Source: Pseudomonadota bacterium (GTDB lineage Bacteria; Pseudomonadota; Alphaproteobacteria; Acetobacterales; Acetobacteraceae). Taken from it: DNA of 64,000 bases. The notes under the pieces were generated by a model. The model saw nothing but the letters and a program-made list of their open reading frames with translations, made no database searches and had not been told where the DNA came from. This document shows positions 47,232-57,495 of the stretch, piece by piece (within the stretch, counting starts at the first letter, position 1; each line of letters starts with the position of its first letter). A program made the translations under genes and the position numbers. The stretch lies in assembly GCA_021798915.1 (NCBI GenBank), contig JAJZBM010000011.1, positions 17,992-81,991 on the forward strand, written 5' to 3'.

Positions 47232-47872
47232 GGGGGGGGATGCTTCCACCCTCGCAAGCCGGGAACCGACCGCCGCCGGCCAATCCCGGCCAAGGCCGAG
47301 GCGCAGGCAATGGGCAATCTCCCGCGGTCAAGGCGCGGTCAAGGCGCGGTCATGGCGCACCCCTGAGCCCCCGGCATCGACGGGCTAGCGCCGGGCCAGC
47401 GACCGGCCAGCGCCTGGCATCGACCGGCTAGCGACCCGGCATCGACGGGCCAGCGGCGGGCCAGCGACGCGCCTGCGCCGGCGAATGGAACAATATAACA
47501 CTCACACATCTGGCACCTATGCCGCACCTATCTGGCATCGACCGGCTGCCTATCCTGCCCGCATCTCCCCGCATCGACACTAACAGCCCCCGTTCCATGG
47601 CGGCTCGCCGCGTTTGAGACTGCCCGGAATGTTAGCGGCCGGCGGTCAGCCCCCGGGGGCTATCGACACTATCGGCACTATCGGCATGGGGTCGGGAAGC
47701 CGGGCGAGGCGATCGAGGGCGCCAGCACGAAAGCGTGATCGGGCGCATCTCTAATCCCGCTCTATCCCGTTCCATGTCACCCAAGCGCGACAAGTCGGGT
47801 AGGTATGCGGGGAGGTAAGAAAATCTGCCGTTCCTGATTTACAAGCAAGAACAATGGCTTGCTCGGAGCGCA
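47232..47872. other. 641-bp non-coding, repeat-rich right end of the element
   Basis: No convincing gene on either strand. It contains duplicated GGTCAAGGCGC motifs (about 47328-47350), four copies of a 20-bp repeat (47371-47550), a mildly A/T-rich dip near 47490-47520, and a 9-bp triple repeat (47660-47686). It ends at tRNA-Ser. Such regions next to att sites often hold integrase arm sites or an origin. Confidence 0.6.
47371..47550 (+). repeat. Four copies of a 20-bp repeat, YGGCATCGACSGGC-YAGCG
   Basis: Copies at 47371-47390, 47414-47433, 47436-47455 and 47532-47550 (the last is one base shorter and diverges at its end) share CYGGCATCGACSGGCY. Between them are further partial GGGCCAGCG units. 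All are in the same orientation. Confidence 0.75.
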
Positions 47873-47962
47873 TGGCGGATGGGGTGGGATTCGAACCCAC
47901 GATACGCTTGCACGTATGGCGGTTTTCAAGACCGCTGCCTTAAACCGCTCGGCCACCCATCC
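47873..47962 (-). tRNA. tRNA-Ser (anticodon TGA), element attachment site at its 3' end
   Basis: A complete 90-base class II tRNA with encoded CCA. The acceptor GGATGGG pairs with CCCATCC. Anticodon stem GCGGT/ACCGC encloses loop CTTGAAA with anticodon TGA, reading UCA. The long variable arm and T arm (GGTTCGAATCC) are present. Its last 14 bases (47873-47886 on the plus strand) are repeated at 40654-40667, so the gene was kept intact by the integrating element. Confidence 0.97.
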
Positions 47963-48077
47963 CGCGCTCGCTCATATTCATGGTGGGGTGGGACGATTTG
48001 GTGCTGCGGAGATGCTTACGCACCTCGTCAGCGCGACGCAGCCAATTCTCGCGGCATCACGCGCGGACGTCGTGTCC

Positions 48078-48509
48078 TCACGCCTCTGCCACGGGAGCGG
48101 CGTCGTCATCGCGCACCTGCCGCGGGCCGCTATCCTGGCCTTTGGCGGCGGGATCGCGGTCAACCAGCTCGATCACCGCCATCGACGCGGCATCGCCGTA
48201 GCGAATGCCGGCCTTCAAAACACGGGTATAGCCACCGGCCCGTGATTTGTAGCGATCCGCGAGCGCGGTAAAGAGTTTGGCGACAATTGTCTGATCACGC
48301 AATTCGGCGAAAGCCTGACGGCGGGCATGCAATCCGCCGCGCTTGCCGAGCGTGATGAGCTTCTCCGCGACCGGACGCAATTCCTTGGCCTTGGGCAGCG
48401 TTGTCGTGATCTGCTCATGCTTGAGCAGCGCGACCGCCATGTTACGAAACATGGCGAGACGGTGGCTGGAAGTCACGCCGAGCTTGCGGCCGGCGATCCC
48501 GTGACGCAT
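48078..48509 (-). CDS. rplQ: 50S ribosomal protein bL17
   Basis: A 143-residue bL17 with the classical start [10 protein letters not shown] and the conserved [23 protein letters not shown]. It ends with a charged tail longer than in E. coli, as in other alphaproteobacteria. It is the last gene of the rpsM-rpsK-rpoA-rplQ (alpha) block, 19 bases after rpoA. Confidence 0.97.
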   Translation of the reverse strand: MRHGIAGRKLGVTSSHRLAMFRNMAVALLKHEQITTTLPKAKELRPVAEKLITLGKRGGLHARRQAFAELRDQTIVAKLFTALADRYKSRAGGYTRVLKAGIRYGDAASMAVIELVDRDPAAKGQDSGPRQVRDDDAAPVAEA

Positions 48510-48528
48510 GGTCTTTCTCCCTGCGGGC

Positions 48529-49548
48529 TCAGAACGGCTCGTCGAGCCGTTTGGCCATGTCTTCGATATTCTCTGGCGGCCAACCCGGCACCGTCATGCC
48601 CAGGGAAAGCCCCATGGTCGTGAGCACTTCTTTGATTTCGTTCAGAGATTTACGGCCGAAATTCGGCGTCCTCAGCATCTCCTGCTCACTCTTCTGCACG
48701 AGATCGCCGATATAGATGATATTGTCGTTCTTCAAACAATTGGCGCTGCGGACGGAGAGTTCGAGTTCATCCACCTTGCGCAGCATATTGCGGTTGAACG
48801 GCAGATTATCCTGTGGCTCATCGGCACGAACATGCTGCGGCTCGTCGAAATTGATGAAGAGCTGGAGCTGATCTTGCAAAATGCGCGCGGCAAGAGCCAC
48901 CGAATCCTCAGGGGTCACGGCGCCGTTGGTCTCCACCGTCAGCAGCAGGCGATCATAATCCGTCACCTGCCCGACGCGCGTCGGCTCGACCTTATAGGAA
49001 ACCCGCCGCACCGGCGAGAAGATCGCATCGACCGGAATAAGCCCGATCGGACTGTCTTCCTCGCGATTCTGGCTTGCTGCGATATAGCCTTTACCGAGTT
49101 CGACGGTGAACTCGATCCCGAGCTTGGCACCGTCATCGAGGGTGCAGATGACGAGATCTCGGTTCATGATGTCGATGTCATGCCCGGTCTGAATCTGTCC
49201 AGCTTTGACCTCGCCCGGTCCCGTCGCCGAGAGCACCATGCGCTTCGGCCCCTCGCCATGCATGCGGAGCGCAAGCTGCTTGATGTTGAGCACGATATCG
49301 GTGACATCCTCGCGGACGCCGGGAATGCTGCTGAATTCATGCAGCACGCCATCGATCTGGACCGAGGTCACCGCCGCACCCTGCAGCGAGGACAGCAGGA
49401 TACGACGAATGGCGTTGCCGAGCGTCATGCCAAAGCCACGCTCGAGCGGCTCGGCGATGATCGTTGCAACACAAGAAGGAATCGCGCCGGACTCAACTTC
49501 CAGCTTTTCCGGCTTGATCAGCGATTGCCAGTTTCTCTGGATGACCAC
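48529..49548 (-). CDS. rpoA: RNA polymerase alpha subunit
   Basis: A 339-residue protein. The N-terminal assembly domain (residues about 1-235) has [17 protein letters not shown]. The C-terminal domain (from about 260) binds UP elements and activators and has [12 protein letters not shown] and [12 protein letters not shown]. The initiation codon is GTG at 49548 (V-I-Q-R-N-W follows), with a GAGG site 5 bases before it. Confidence 0.97.
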   Translation of the reverse strand: MVIQRNWQSLIKPEKLEVESGAIPSCVATIIAEPLERGFGMTLGNAIRRILLSSLQGAAVTSVQIDGVLHEFSSIPGVREDVTDIVLNIKQLALRMHGEGPKRMVLSATGPGEVKAGQIQTGHDIDIMNRDLVICTLDDGAKLGIEFTVELGKGYIAASQNREEDSPIGLIPVDAIFSPVRRVSYKVEPTRVGQVTDYDRLLLTVETNGAVTPEDSVALAARILQDQLQLFINFDEPQHVRADEPQDNLPFNRNMLRKVDELELSVRSANCLKNDNIIYIGDLVQKSEQEMLRTPNFGRKSLNEIKEVLTTMGLSLGMTVPGWPPENIEDMAKRLDEPF

Positions 49549-49643
49549 GCTTGCCTCATCTGCAATGAATGCGCTCGCGAAAGCGCGGAACTTTATCCCC
49601 TCGGGCCAGACATCTCACGCCGAGATCCGGCCAAAGGCGACGA

Positions 49644-50039
49644 TCAGACGCGACGCCGCTTGCGCGGACGGCAGCCATTATGCGGAATGGCGGTCGTGTC
49701 ACGGATGGCGGTGATAGCAAAACCGACCGCCTGCAGCGCTCGGAGCGCGCTTTCGCGCCCCGAGCCAGGGCCACTGACCTCGATCTCCAAGGTCTCCATG
49801 CCGTGTTCGCGCGCCTTGCGCCCCGCTTCTTCGGCGGCCACCTGCGCGGCATAGGGCGTCGATTTGCGGCTGCCCTTGAACCCCTGACTCCCTGCCGAGG
49901 ACCACGCGATCGCGTTGCCTTGGGAATCGGTGATGGTCACCATGGTGTTGTTGAAGGTCGCCGCGACATGGGCAACGCCAGAGGTAATGTTCTTGCGTTC
50001 TTTTTTGCGCGGGCGGGCGGCCTGGGCGGGCTTGGCCAT
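49644..50039 (-). CDS. rpsK: 30S ribosomal protein uS11
   Basis: A 131-residue protein of the platform of the small subunit. [17 protein letters not shown], the [12 protein letters not shown] segment and the basic C-terminus P-R-K-R-R-R-V are hallmarks. It lies between rpsM and rpoA. Confidence 0.98.
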   Translation of the reverse strand: MAKPAQAARPRKKERKNITSGVAHVAATFNNTMVTITDSQGNAIAWSSAGSQGFKGSRKSTPYAAQVAAEEAGRKAREHGMETLEIEVSGPGSGRESALRALQAVGFAITAIRDTTAIPHNGCRPRKRRRV

Positions 50040-50106
50040 GAATTTCGTCCTGTCGGTGGTCTATTGGGGGATGGCGAGGGGGAGGGGCCAGGGCGTGGGA
50101 AAGTGG

Positions 50107-50484
50107 CTACTTCGTCACTTTCTTTTTGCCAGCGATGGCCACCGCCTTGCCTTTGCGCGTGCGGGCGTTGGTATGGGTGCGCTGGCCGCGCACCGGCAGG
50201 CCGCGACGATGACGAAGGCCACGATAGCAGCCGAGATCCATCAACCGCTTGATATTCATTGCCACTTCACGCCGGAGATCGCCTTCGACGCGATACTCGC
50301 GATCGATCAGCTCGCGGATACGCAAAACCTCATCGTCGCTGAGCTGATTCACGCGGCGCTCATCCGGAATGCCCAGCGCGGCACAGATTTCGGCGGCCTT
50401 GGTCGGGCCGATCCCATAAATATAGCGAAGCCCTATCGTCACCCGCTTATTGGTTGGAATATTCACCCCGGCAATGCGCGCCAC
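50107..50484 (-). CDS. rpsM: 30S ribosomal protein uS13, GTG start
   Basis: A 125-residue protein of the 30S head. A-R-I-A-G-V-N-I-P, then [12 protein letters not shown], and [24 protein letters not shown] are diagnostic. The first codon is GTG at 50484. A promoter of its own appears at 50651-50678, between it and adk. Confidence 0.97.
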   Translation of the reverse strand: MARIAGVNIPTNKRVTIGLRYIYGIGPTKAAEICAALGIPDERRVNQLSDDEVLRIRELIDREYRVEGDLRREVAMNIKRLMDLGCYRGLRHRRGLPVRGQRTHTNARTRKGKAVAIAGKKKVTK

Positions 50485-50650
50485 GCTTCTTCACTCCTCA
50501 CCAGCCGGCCGATTTCAGCCAGCACAACCCGAACCCGCAAAAGAAAAACTAACGCCCCGCCGCGCTAAAGCGCACAGGTCGCCATTTTTTCGCCTTGCCC
50601 TTCTCGCAAACAGCCACAGCCCATTCGCTGGGGCCTCACGCGAGGCGCGC

Positions 50651-50678
50651 ACTATACAAGCTGGCCGACCAGTGTCAA
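50651..50678 (-). promoter_or_regulatory. Sigma-70-like promoter upstream of rpsM
   Basis: On the minus strand, TTGACA (50678-50673) and TATAGT (50656-50651) are separated by 16 bases, both close to consensus. It lies in the 204-base gap between adk and rpsM and would drive rpsM-rpsK-rpoA-rplQ separately from the upstream ribosomal operon. Confidence 0.7.
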
Positions 50679-50688
50679 TCTTGTGCGA

Positions 50689-51378
50689 TCATTTTTCCGT
50701 GACACCCACTTCGAGCCTGTCCAAAACCCCCTCCACGGCCGCCGTCACAGCCTCGATCCCGGCCATGCCATCCACGCTGTGGAGCCGCCCTTGCGCCGCG
50801 TAATAAGGCAGGATCGGCGCCGTCTGGCGATGATAAGCCGCGAGGCGCGCGGTGACCGTCTCGCGATTGTCATCAGCCCGGCGGGTGAATGCCGTGCCAC
50901 CGCAGACATCGCAGCGGCCGGGTGTTTTCGGCGGCTTGAAAACATCGTGATAGCCAGCACCGCAAGCAGCGCAGGTGAAACGTCCAGCGATGCGCTCGAT
51001 CAGCGCCGCATCGTCGACCTTGAGTTCGATCACCGCGCTCAACGTCAACCCGTGCTCGCCGAGCATGACGTCCAGCGCCTCGGCCTGTGGCACGGTGCGG
51101 GGAAAACCGTCCAGAATGAAGCCGCTCGTGCAATCCGGCCGCGCGATCCGCGCCGAGAGCATGGCGATGATGATCTCATCCGGCACCAACTCGCCGGCTT
51201 CCATGATCGCCTTCGCCTTCCGTCCGATCGCACTCCCGGCGGCGACCTCACCGCGCAGCATGTCACCGGTGGAGATCTGGGCAATGCCGTACCGCTCCTC
51301 GAGCCGCTTGGCCTGGGTGCCTTTCCCGGCCCCCGGCGGGCCGAGCAGAATGATGTTCAGCCCCCCGCCGGCCGCCAT
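50689..51378 (-). CDS. adk: Adenylate kinase with Cys4 LID
   Basis: A 229-residue enzyme converting ATP and AMP to two ADP. P-loop [12 protein letters not shown] near residue 11, AMP-site I-S-T-G-D-M-L-R and [10 protein letters not shown] are present. The LID domain contains C136-A-A-C139 and C156-D-V-C159, so it should bind a structural zinc, unlike the E. coli enzyme. ATG overlaps the secY stop by one base. Confidence 0.96.
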   Translation of the reverse strand: MAAGGGLNIILLGPPGAGKGTQAKRLEERYGIAQISTGDMLRGEVAAGSAIGRKAKAIMEAGELVPDEIIIAMLSARIARPDCTSGFILDGFPRTVPQAEALDVMLGEHGLTLSAVIELKVDDAALIERIAGRFTCAACGAGYHDVFKPPKTPGRCDVCGGTAFTRRADDNRETVTARLAAYHRQTAPILPYYAAQGRLHSVDGMAGIEAVTAAVEGVLDRLEVGVTEK

Positions 51379-52721
51379 CAGCGCACCCGCCCGCGCACCC
51401 GCGCCTTGCGGATAAGCCCCTCATATTGATGGGCGAGGAGGTGCGACTGGATCTGAGTGATGGTGTCCATCGTCACCGAGACGATGATCATCAGGCTGGT
51501 GCCGCCGAAATAGAACGGCACACCATAATGGCTGATCAGAATTTCCGGCAAAAGACAGACCGCCGCAACATAAATCGCGCCGATGGTGGTCAGCCGCGTC
51601 AGGATATAATCGAAATATTCGGCCGTCGCATTGCCGGGCCGGATACCGGGGATGAAGCCGCCGTATTTCTTGAGGTTATCGGCGGTCTCCTGCGGATTGA
51701 ACACCACCGCGGTATAGAAATAGGCAAAGAAAATGATCAGGGCGGCATAGAGCGCCATATAAAGCGGCTGGCCGTGCGCGAGCTGACTCACGATCCAGTT
51801 CACCCAGGCCGGCCCGCCGCCACGCGAAAATCCGGCGATGGTGGCGGGAATGAGCAGGATGGAACTCGCGAAAATCGGCGGGATGACGCCAGCGGTGTTG
51901 AGCTTGAGCGGCATATGCGTCGAATCACCGCCGAACATCCGGCTGCCCACCTGGCGCTTCGGGTACTGTACCACGACGCGCCGATGTGCCCGCTCCATGA
52001 ACACGATGAAGCCGATCACCAGGATGGCGATGATCATGAAACCGACGATGAACACCGGCGACAGCGCCCCGGTCCGTCCAAGCTCGAGCAGGCTCGCCAG
52101 CGCATGCGGCAGATTGGCGACGATTCCGGAGAAAATGATCAGGCTGATGCCATTGCCAATGCCGCGCGCGGTGATCTGCTCGCCGATCCACATCAGGAAC
52201 ATCGTGCCCCCGACCAGCGTCACCACCGCGCTCAGGCGGAAGAACCAGCCGGGATCGATCACCGCCGGGCCGAAGCTGCCGCGCATGCTTTCCAGCCCCA
52301 AGGTGATGCCATAGGCTTGGAACATGGCGATCACGACGGTGAGATAGCGGGTATATTGGTTCATCTTCTTGCGCCCGCTCTCGCCCTCCTTCTTGAGGGC
52401 TTCAAGCGACGGCAGCGCCGCCGACATCAATTGGACGATGATGCTGGCGCTGATATAGGGCATGATGTTGAGGGCAAACACCGTCATGCGCCGCAAGGCG
52501 CCGCCGGTGAACATGTCGAACATGCCGAGAATGCCGCCGCCATGCTGGGCCATGAGTTCGCCCATCACCGAGGTATCGACCCCAGGCAACGGAATATAAG
52601 TGCCGACGCGATAGACGATCAGCGCGCCGAGAGTGAACCAAATGCGCTTTTTGAGTTCAGTCGCCTTGGCGAGTACGCCGAGATTGAGGCTAGACGCTAA
52701 TTGCTCGGCTGCCGACGCCAT
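51378..52721 (-). CDS. secY: Preprotein translocase subunit SecY
   Basis: A 447-residue inner-membrane protein with ten transmembrane segments, forming the Sec channel with SecE and Sec[21 protein letters not shown] (split in the protein by no insertion) opens helix 1, the plug-region [12 protein letters not shown] follows, and [12 protein letters not shown] is typical of later helices. ATG at 52721 is preferred over an upstream start because of family alignment and an AGGAAAAG site. A 219-base gap, larger than usual, separates it from rplO. Confidence 0.97.
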   Translation of the reverse strand: MASAAEQLASSLNLGVLAKATELKKRIWFTLGALIVYRVGTYIPLPGVDTSVMGELMAQHGGGILGMFDMFTGGALRRMTVFALNIMPYISASIIVQLMSAALPSLEALKKEGESGRKKMNQYTRYLTVVIAMFQAYGITLGLESMRGSFGPAVIDPGWFFRLSAVVTLVGGTMFLMWIGEQITARGIGNGISLIIFSGIVANLPHALASLLELGRTGALSPVFIVGFMIIAILVIGFIVFMERAHRRVVVQYPKRQVGSRMFGGDSTHMPLKLNTAGVIPPIFASSILLIPATIAGFSRGGGPAWVNWIVSQLAHGQPLYMALYAALIIFFAYFYTAVVFNPQETADNLKKYGGFIPGIRPGNATAEYFDYILTRLTTIGAIYVAAVCLLPEILISHYGVPFYFGGTSLMIIVSVTMDTITQIQSHLLAHQYEGLIRKARVRGRVR

Positions 52722-52940
52722 GCGCTTTTCCTTATCATGTCCGCCCTCGACCCCCGCCACCTGCTCATCGTCGCAGGTCGGCGCTCACGCGGAATTGTGC
52801 CCCGTAAGGGGCGCCCGAGGCAAGCCTGCCCCGATCATGGCAGAACCCCGCAAGCCACGGGAGTGAACCTTGGCGTGGATACCTTTCGCGCATGGGCTCA
52901 CCCCCGGCAACGCCAACCGGCGTGCGCAGCGTCTCTCGTC

Positions 52941-53435
52941 TCAGCCTGCCTCCGCCGTTTCGGCGCGGCGCGGCGGGACACTGACCTCGACCTGTCCGCC
53001 GGCTTCCGCAACGCGCTGCATCGCTGCCGCCGAAGCGCCGGAAACCTTGATGGTCACGGCCTGGGTGATCGCGCCGTCGGCAAGCAGCCGAACCCCGGCA
53101 ATACCGCTTGTGCGCACCAAACCAGCCGCCGCGAGCAGCGCCTCGGTGATCGGCTGGGTCGCGTCGATCCGCCCCTCGCTGATCGCCTTTTGCAACGCGC
53201 CGAGATTGAGCGGCGCATAGATTTTGCGGAAAATATTGACGAAGCCGCGCTTGGGCAGACGCCGATAGATCGGCAACTGGCCGCCCTCGAATCCGTTCAG
53301 CGCCACACCTTCGCGTGCCTTTTGGCCCTTGACGCCCTTGCCGGATGTCTTGCCCTTGCCCGAACCGATACCACGGCCGAGCCGCTTCGAGCGCCGGCGC
53401 GCGCCAGGGTTGTCACGCAATTCATTGAGAAACAT
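52941..53435 (-). CDS. rplO: 50S ribosomal protein uL15
   Basis: A 164-residue protein. [28 protein letters not shown] is the basic N-terminal tail that threads into 23S rRNA (shown here in pieces), then [18 protein letters not shown]. Its start lies 14 bases inside rpmD. Confidence 0.97.
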   Translation of the reverse strand: MFLNELRDNPGARRRSKRLGRGIGSGKGKTSGKGVKGQKAREGVALNGFEGGQLPIYRRLPKRGFVNIFRKIYAPLNLGALQKAISEGRIDATQPITEALLAAAGLVRTSGIAGVRLLADGAITQAVTIKVSGASAAAMQRVAEAGGQVEVSVPPRRAETAEAG

Positions 53436-53652
53436 TATTGTGCGCCCCCTCGGCCGCTGGTGACGTCTCCGGAAGATCGGTCACCGTGATGAGATGCGCC
53501 ACTTTCCGGATCATGCCACGCGCGCTCGGAGTGTCCGGCACGAGACGGGAACGGTGCAGCTTGTTGAGCCCAAGCCCGATCAGGGTCTCGCGCTGGCCCG
53601 GCTTGCGCCCGGCGGCGGAAGCGATCTGGGTCACCCGCAGCATCTTAGGCAT
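53422..53652 (-). CDS. rpmD: 50S ribosomal protein uL30
   Basis: A 76-residue protein with [13 protein letters not shown] and [10 protein letters not shown], the core of uL30. Two ATGs (53652 and 53643) are possible; the first overlaps the rpsE stop by 8 bases. The C-terminal tail (about 15 residues) extends past the E. coli length and overlaps rplO. Confidence 0.95.
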   Translation of the reverse strand: MPKMLRVTQIASAAGRKPGQRETLIGLGLNKLHRSRLVPDTPSARGMIRKVAHLITVTDLPETSPAAEGAHNNVSQ

Positions 53653-54223
53653 CGGCCGCCTCCTGTGCCGACGGCGCTTCGCGCCGCCCGAGCAGATCGG
53701 AAACTTTCTTGCCGCGCCGCTGCGCGACGCTGCGCGGGTTGGTGCAATGTTGCAATGCGGCGAAGGTCGCCTTGACCATGTTATGCGGATTGCGGCTGCC
53801 CAGGCTTTTCGCAACCACATCCCCGAGACCGAGCGTCTCGAACACTGCGCGAAGCGGCCCGCCGGCGATGATCCCGGTGCCGGCCGGTGCCGAGCGCAGC
53901 ACCACCGCGCCGGCGCCGAAGCGCCCCTCGACATCGTGGTGTAGTGTGCGCCCCTCACGCATCGGCACCCGGATCATGGTGCGCTTGGCGCGTTCAGTCG
54001 CCTTGCGGATCGCTTCCGGCACCTCGCGCGCCTTGCCGGCGCCATAGCCGACGCGGCCCTTCTGGTCGCCAACCACCACCAGGGCGGCAAAGGCAAAACG
54101 CCGCCCACCCTTGACCACCTTGGCCACACGATTGATGGACACCAGCTTGTCCATCAGATCGTCACCGCTCTCGCGCTCTCGATTGCGCTCGCGGCCGCGG
54201 CCTTCCCTCGGTTCCCGTGCCAT
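53645..54223 (-). CDS. rpsE: 30S ribosomal protein uS5
   Basis: A 192-residue protein with a charged N-terminal extension ([11 protein letters not shown]) and the core [36 protein letters not shown]. It helps translational fidelity and mRNA unwinding. It sits between rplR and rpmD in standard spc order. Confidence 0.98.
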   Translation of the reverse strand: MAREPREGRGRERNRERESGDDLMDKLVSINRVAKVVKGGRRFAFAALVVVGDQKGRVGYGAGKAREVPEAIRKATERAKRTMIRVPMREGRTLHHDVEGRFGAGAVVLRSAPAGTGIIAGGPLRAVFETLGLGDVVAKSLGSRNPHNMVKATFAALQHCTNPRSVAQRRGKKVSDLLGRREAPSAQEAADA

Positions 54224-54234
54224 GCTTCGTTCCC

Positions 54235-54597
54235 TCAGAAGGCGAGCCCGCCTTCGCGGGCCGCCTCGGCCAGCGCCTTGACGCGGCCATGATAGAAATA
54301 GGCGCCGCGATCGAACACGACCGCCTTGACGCCGGCCGCCAATGCGCGTTCCGCGATCAGCTTGCCGACCACCGCCGCCGCCGCCTTGTCGGCACCGGTC
54401 GGAAGTTCCTTCCGCAGGGCGGCTTCAAGGCTCGACGCCGCGACCAAGGTGCGCCCGGCATCGTCGTCGATCACTTGCGCATAGATGTGCTTGCCCGAAC
54501 GAAACACCGACAACCGCAGGCGCCCGCCACTTTTGTGACGCAGTTGGAAACGCAGACGCTCGCGCCGGCGCGCCTGGAGATCCTGCTTGGCACTCAT
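54235..54597 (-). CDS. rplR: 50S ribosomal protein uL18
   Basis: A 120-residue 5S rRNA-binding protein. [18 protein letters not shown] and [21 protein letters not shown] are diagnostic. The ATG shares its T with the rplF stop (TAATG-type overlap). Confidence 0.98.
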   Translation of the reverse strand: MSAKQDLQARRRERLRFQLRHKSGGRLRLSVFRSGKHIYAQVIDDDAGRTLVAASSLEAALRKELPTGADKAAAAVVGKLIAERALAAGVKAVVFDRGAYFYHGRVKALAEAAREGGLAF

Positions 54598-55130
54598 TAC
54601 TTCTTCTTACCCTCTTTGCGCCGGATGACCTCGTCAGTATAGCGCACCCCCTTGCCTTTATAGGGCTCGGGCGGACGATAGCCGCGGATCTCGGCCGCCA
54701 CCTGGCCAACCAGGCGCTTATCGATGCCCTCGACCTTGATCGATGTCGGCTTCTCGCAGGAAATCTTGATCCCGTGGGGAATAGGATAGACGACATCGTG
54801 GGAAAAGCCGAGATTGATGACCAGGTTCTGGCCCTGCACGGCGGCACGAAAGCCGGTGCCGGTGATCTCCATGCTGCGTTCATAACCGGCCGAGACACCG
54901 CGCACCATGTTCGCAACCAGCGCCCGGGTCGTGCCCCACATCATGCGCGCCCGCCGTTCGCCATCACGCGGGGCGACCGTCACCATCTTGTCCTCGACCT
55001 TGACCTCGACATCGTCGGCGAGATCGAGCCGCAACTCGCCAAGCTTCCCTTTCGCCGACAGGCTGCGACCGGCGATCGCCACCTGCACGCCGTCCGGAAT
55101 GGGCACGGGATATTTGCCTACGCGCGACAT
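54597..55130 (-). CDS. rplF: 50S ribosomal protein uL6
   Basis: A 177-residue protein with the start [12 protein letters not shown] and the C-terminal [11 protein letters not shown]. It lies at the base of the L7/L12 stalk. ATG at 55130 was chosen from the family start; the open frame extends further upstream without similarity. Confidence 0.98.
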   Translation of the reverse strand: MSRVGKYPVPIPDGVQVAIAGRSLSAKGKLGELRLDLADDVEVKVEDKMVTVAPRDGERRARMMWGTTRALVANMVRGVSAGYERSMEITGTGFRAAVQGQNLVINLGFSHDVVYPIPHGIKISCEKPTSIKVEGIDKRLVGQVAAEIRGYRPPEPYKGKGVRYTDEVIRRKEGKKK

Positions 55131-55140
55131 GCGTCCCCCC

Positions 55141-55539
55141 TCAGAATACGCGACAGAGGACTTCGCCGCCAACATTGGCAGCGCGCGCCTCGGCATCGCT
55201 GAGCACGCCACGTGGCGTGGACAGAATGGAAATGCCAAGCCCGGCATAGACCTTGGGCAATTCCCGGATCTTGGAATAGACCCGCCGGCCAGGCCGGGAG
55301 ATCCGGGTGATTTCTTTGATCACCGGCTCGCCCTCATTGTATTTCAGCTCGATGCGCAGCCGAGCGACGCCCGGACGCAGTTCCTCGGCGGAAAAACCGC
55401 GAATGAAGCCTTCGCGTTTCAACACTTCGAGCACATTGGCTCGCAATTGTGAGGCCGGCGCGACACAAACACTATGCCGCGAACGCTGAGCGTTGCGGAT
55501 ACGGGTCAGCATGTCGCCGAGCGGATCGGAAAGCGCCAT
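55141..55539 (-). CDS. rpsH: 30S ribosomal protein uS8
   Basis: A 132-residue central-domain assembly protein that often also represses the spc operon. [14 protein letters not shown] and the C-terminal [18 protein letters not shown] are typical. Start at 55539 from family alignment, 13 bases after the rpsN stop. Confidence 0.98.
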   Translation of the reverse strand: MALSDPLGDMLTRIRNAQRSRHSVCVAPASQLRANVLEVLKREGFIRGFSAEELRPGVARLRIELKYNEGEPVIKEITRISRPGRRVYSKIRELPKVYAGLGISILSTPRGVLSDAEARAANVGGEVLCRVF

Positions 55540-55552
55540 GATCGCTCCTCTT

Positions 55553-55858
55553 CTACCAGCTCGCCTTGACCAGCCCCGGAATCTGTCCGGCACTGGCAAG
55601 GTCACGCAAAGCGATGCGGCAAAGCTTGAATTTGCGATAATTGCCCCGCGACCGCCCGGTCAGCTCGCAACGCAGCCGCACCCGCCCGATCGCGCCGTTG
55701 CGCGGCAATTGCGCAAGCTTGAGGGACGCCTCGAAGCGATCCTCCACCGGGCGCGTGCGATCCATTATCGTCGCCTTCAGTGCCTTGCGCTTGGCCTGAT
55801 CACGCTGCGCCATCTGCTCGCGCCGTTTATTGCGATTGACCGCGGAAAGCTTAGCCAT
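55553..55858 (-). CDS. rpsN: 30S ribosomal protein uS14 (zinc-free form)
   Basis: A 101-residue long-form uS14: [13 protein letters not shown], then [17 protein letters not shown] and I-P-G-L-V-K-A-S-W at the end. The paired zinc cysteines of the short form are absent. Start at 55858 from family alignment. Confidence 0.98.
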   Translation of the reverse strand: MAKLSAVNRNKRREQMAQRDQAKRKALKATIMDRTRPVEDRFEASLKLAQLPRNGAIGRVRLRCELTGRSRGNYRKFKLCRIALRDLASAGQIPGLVKASW

Positions 55859-55942
55859 GTCGATCTCTATCCTCCGGAACCTGTCAGGTGATCGAGTCCC
55901 CAACGGTTTTCCAAAAATCCCGTAATCCCCAAACCCCGCCGT

Positions 55943-56506
55943 TTACGCCGCGAACGGAAGGTCGAAGCCCTTGAGCAGGGCCTTCGCTTCCGCGTCGGTG
56001 CGCGCCGTGGTCACGAAAACGATGTCCATGCCGCGCACGGCATCCACCTTGTCATAGTTGATCTCCGGGAACACAATCTGCTCGCGCATCCCCATCGCGA
56101 AATTCCCGCGCCCATCGAAACCCTTGCCGGTAATGCCGCGAAAATCACGCACCCTCGGCATCGCGATGGTGGTCAACCGGTCGAGGAACTCATACATCTG
56201 CGCGCGGCGAAGCGTCACCTTGCAGCCGATCGGCAGACCCTTGCGAATCTTGAATCCGGCGATCGCCTTCTTGGCGATGGTCTTCACCGCTTTCTGTCCG
56301 GCGATCATCGTCAATTCTGCCACCGCCGCGTCAAGCTTCTTTTGATCGGCGGTCGCTTCGCCAACCCCCATATTGATGACGATCTTCTCGAGCCGCGGCA
56401 CCTGCATCGGATTCTTGTAGTTGAATTCCGCTTGCAGCTTGGCACGCAGCTCCTCGCGATAACGCCGCAGCAGGCGCGGCAGCGGTCGATTTTCCGTCTC
56501 GCTCAT
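55943..56506 (-). CDS. rplE: 50S ribosomal protein uL5
   Basis: A 187-residue 5S rRNA-binding protein. [26 protein letters not shown] and [17 protein letters not shown] are hallmarks. Start at 56506 from family alignment; 10 bases after the rplX stop. Confidence 0.98.
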   Translation of the reverse strand: MSETENRPLPRLLRRYREELRAKLQAEFNYKNPMQVPRLEKIVINMGVGEATADQKKLDAAVAELTMIAGQKAVKTIAKKAIAGFKIRKGLPIGCKVTLRRAQMYEFLDRLTTIAMPRVRDFRGITGKGFDGRGNFAMGMREQIVFPEINYDKVDAVRGMDIVFVTTARTDAEAKALLKGFDLPFAA

Positions 56507-56516
56507 GCCGTCCCCC

Positions 56517-56837
56517 TCAATTCTCGATGACCTGGCCGCTGGCTTTCGCGACCCGTACCTTGCGCCCATCCTCCAGCACCCGGAAGCCGACCCGCGTCGG
56601 CCGGTCGGTTTTGGGGTCGATGAGCATCAGGTTGGACAGATGGATCGCCGCCTCGCGCCGTTCGATGCCGCCGGGCTGGCCCATGCCGCGCGGCTTGAGA
56701 TGGCGCTTGACCATCGCCAGCCCTTGCACCACCGCCCGATTCTCGCTCGGCAACACCCGCAACACTTCGCCGCGCCCGCCCTTGGCCGCACCGCTGATCA
56801 CCGCGACCTTGTCGCCTTTCTTGATCCGTGCCGCCAT
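56517..56837 (-). CDS. rplX: 50S ribosomal protein uL24
   Basis: A 106-residue KOW-domain protein that starts large-subunit assembly. [16 protein letters not shown] and [15 protein letters not shown] are diagnostic. The ATG at 56837 overlaps the rplN stop (ATGA). Confidence 0.98.
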   Translation of the reverse strand: MAARIKKGDKVAVISGAAKGGRGEVLRVLPSENRAVVQGLAMVKRHLKPRGMGQPGGIERREAAIHLSNLMLIDPKTDRPTRVGFRVLEDGRKVRVAKASGQVIEN

Positions 56838-57205
56838 CACAGCACCTCCGGCGCGAGCGAAATGATCTTCATGAAGCGTTTGGCGCGCAACTCGCGCACC
56901 ACAGGGCCGAAAATGCGGGTGCCGATCGGCTCCTGTTGCTTGTTGATCAACACCGCGGCGTTACGATCGAAGCGGATCGCGCTACCATCGGCGCGGCGCA
57001 CCGGAAACGACGTGCGCACGATCACCGCCTGATGCACGTCGCCTTTTTTGACCTTGCCGCGCGGGATCGCTTCTTTGATGGAAACGACGATGACATCGCC
57101 GACCGAGGCGGTCTTACGTTTCGAGCCGCCGAGTACCTTGATGCACTGCACGCGACGGGCGCCGGAATTATCGGCGACCTCGAGATTGGTTTCGGGATGG
57201 ATCAT
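56837..57205 (-). CDS. rplN: 50S ribosomal protein uL14
   Basis: A 122-residue protein. [17 protein letters not shown] and [13 protein letters not shown] near the end are invariant uL14 features. It contacts 16S rRNA at an inter-subunit bridge. Confidence 0.98.
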   Translation of the reverse strand: MIHPETNLEVADNSGARRVQCIKVLGGSKRKTASVGDVIVVSIKEAIPRGKVKKGDVHQAVIVRTSFPVRRADGSAIRFDRNAAVLINKQQEPIGTRIFGPVVRELRAKRFMKIISLAPEVL

Positions 57206-57215
57206 GCTCCGCTCC

Positions 57216-57482
57216 TCAAACCTGGGCCTCGGCGCCGGCGAGGGTCTCGCCGTTGCGCTCGATCACCAGCCAGGTCTTGCGCTTGCTGATCGGCGGGCAT
57301 TCGATGATGCGCACGAGATCGCCAGCCTTGCACAAGTTGTTTTCGTCATGCGCCGCGTATTTCTTCGAACGGCGGATGAACTTCTTATAAAGCGGATGCA
57401 TGACGCGCCGATCGACAAGTACCGTCACGGTCTTGTCCATCTTGTCGCTCGCCACGCGGCCAGTCAGGATGCGCTTCGGCAT
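57216..57482 (-). CDS. rpsQ: 30S ribosomal protein uS17
   Basis: An 88-residue protein. [18 protein letters not shown] and [11 protein letters not shown] are uS17 hallmarks. It is a primary 16S-binding protein, 13 bases after the rpmC stop. Confidence 0.98.
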   Translation of the reverse strand: MPKRILTGRVASDKMDKTVTVLVDRRVMHPLYKKFIRRSKKYAAHDENNLCKAGDLVRIIECPPISKRKTWLVIERNGETLAGAEAQV

Positions 57483-57495
57483 ACGCGCTCGCCTC

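Larger units (their letters stand above)
40654..47886. mobile_element. Integrated element of about 7.2 kb at tRNA-Ser(TGA)
   Basis: Bounded by 14-bp direct repeats derived from the tRNA-Ser 3' end. It holds, all on the plus strand, a tyrosine integrase, an unknown, an excisionase-like HTH protein, a Toprim primase-like protein, a replication ATPase, a TubC-N-like/zinc-ribbon protein, a SpoVG-like protein, a 44-residue unknown, and a 640-bp repeat-rich non-coding end. There are no recognised capsid, terminase, relaxase or coupling-protein genes and no obvious cargo. That content fits a phage-satellite-like or minimal integrative replicon. The integrase lies at the end away from the intact tRNA, which is less common. 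Confidence 0.75.

Noticed and set aside
47859..48271. Plus-strand frames across tRNA-Ser (G-W-D-S-N-P-R-Y-A...)
   Set aside because: Antisense translation of the tRNA and of rplQ; no independent gene.
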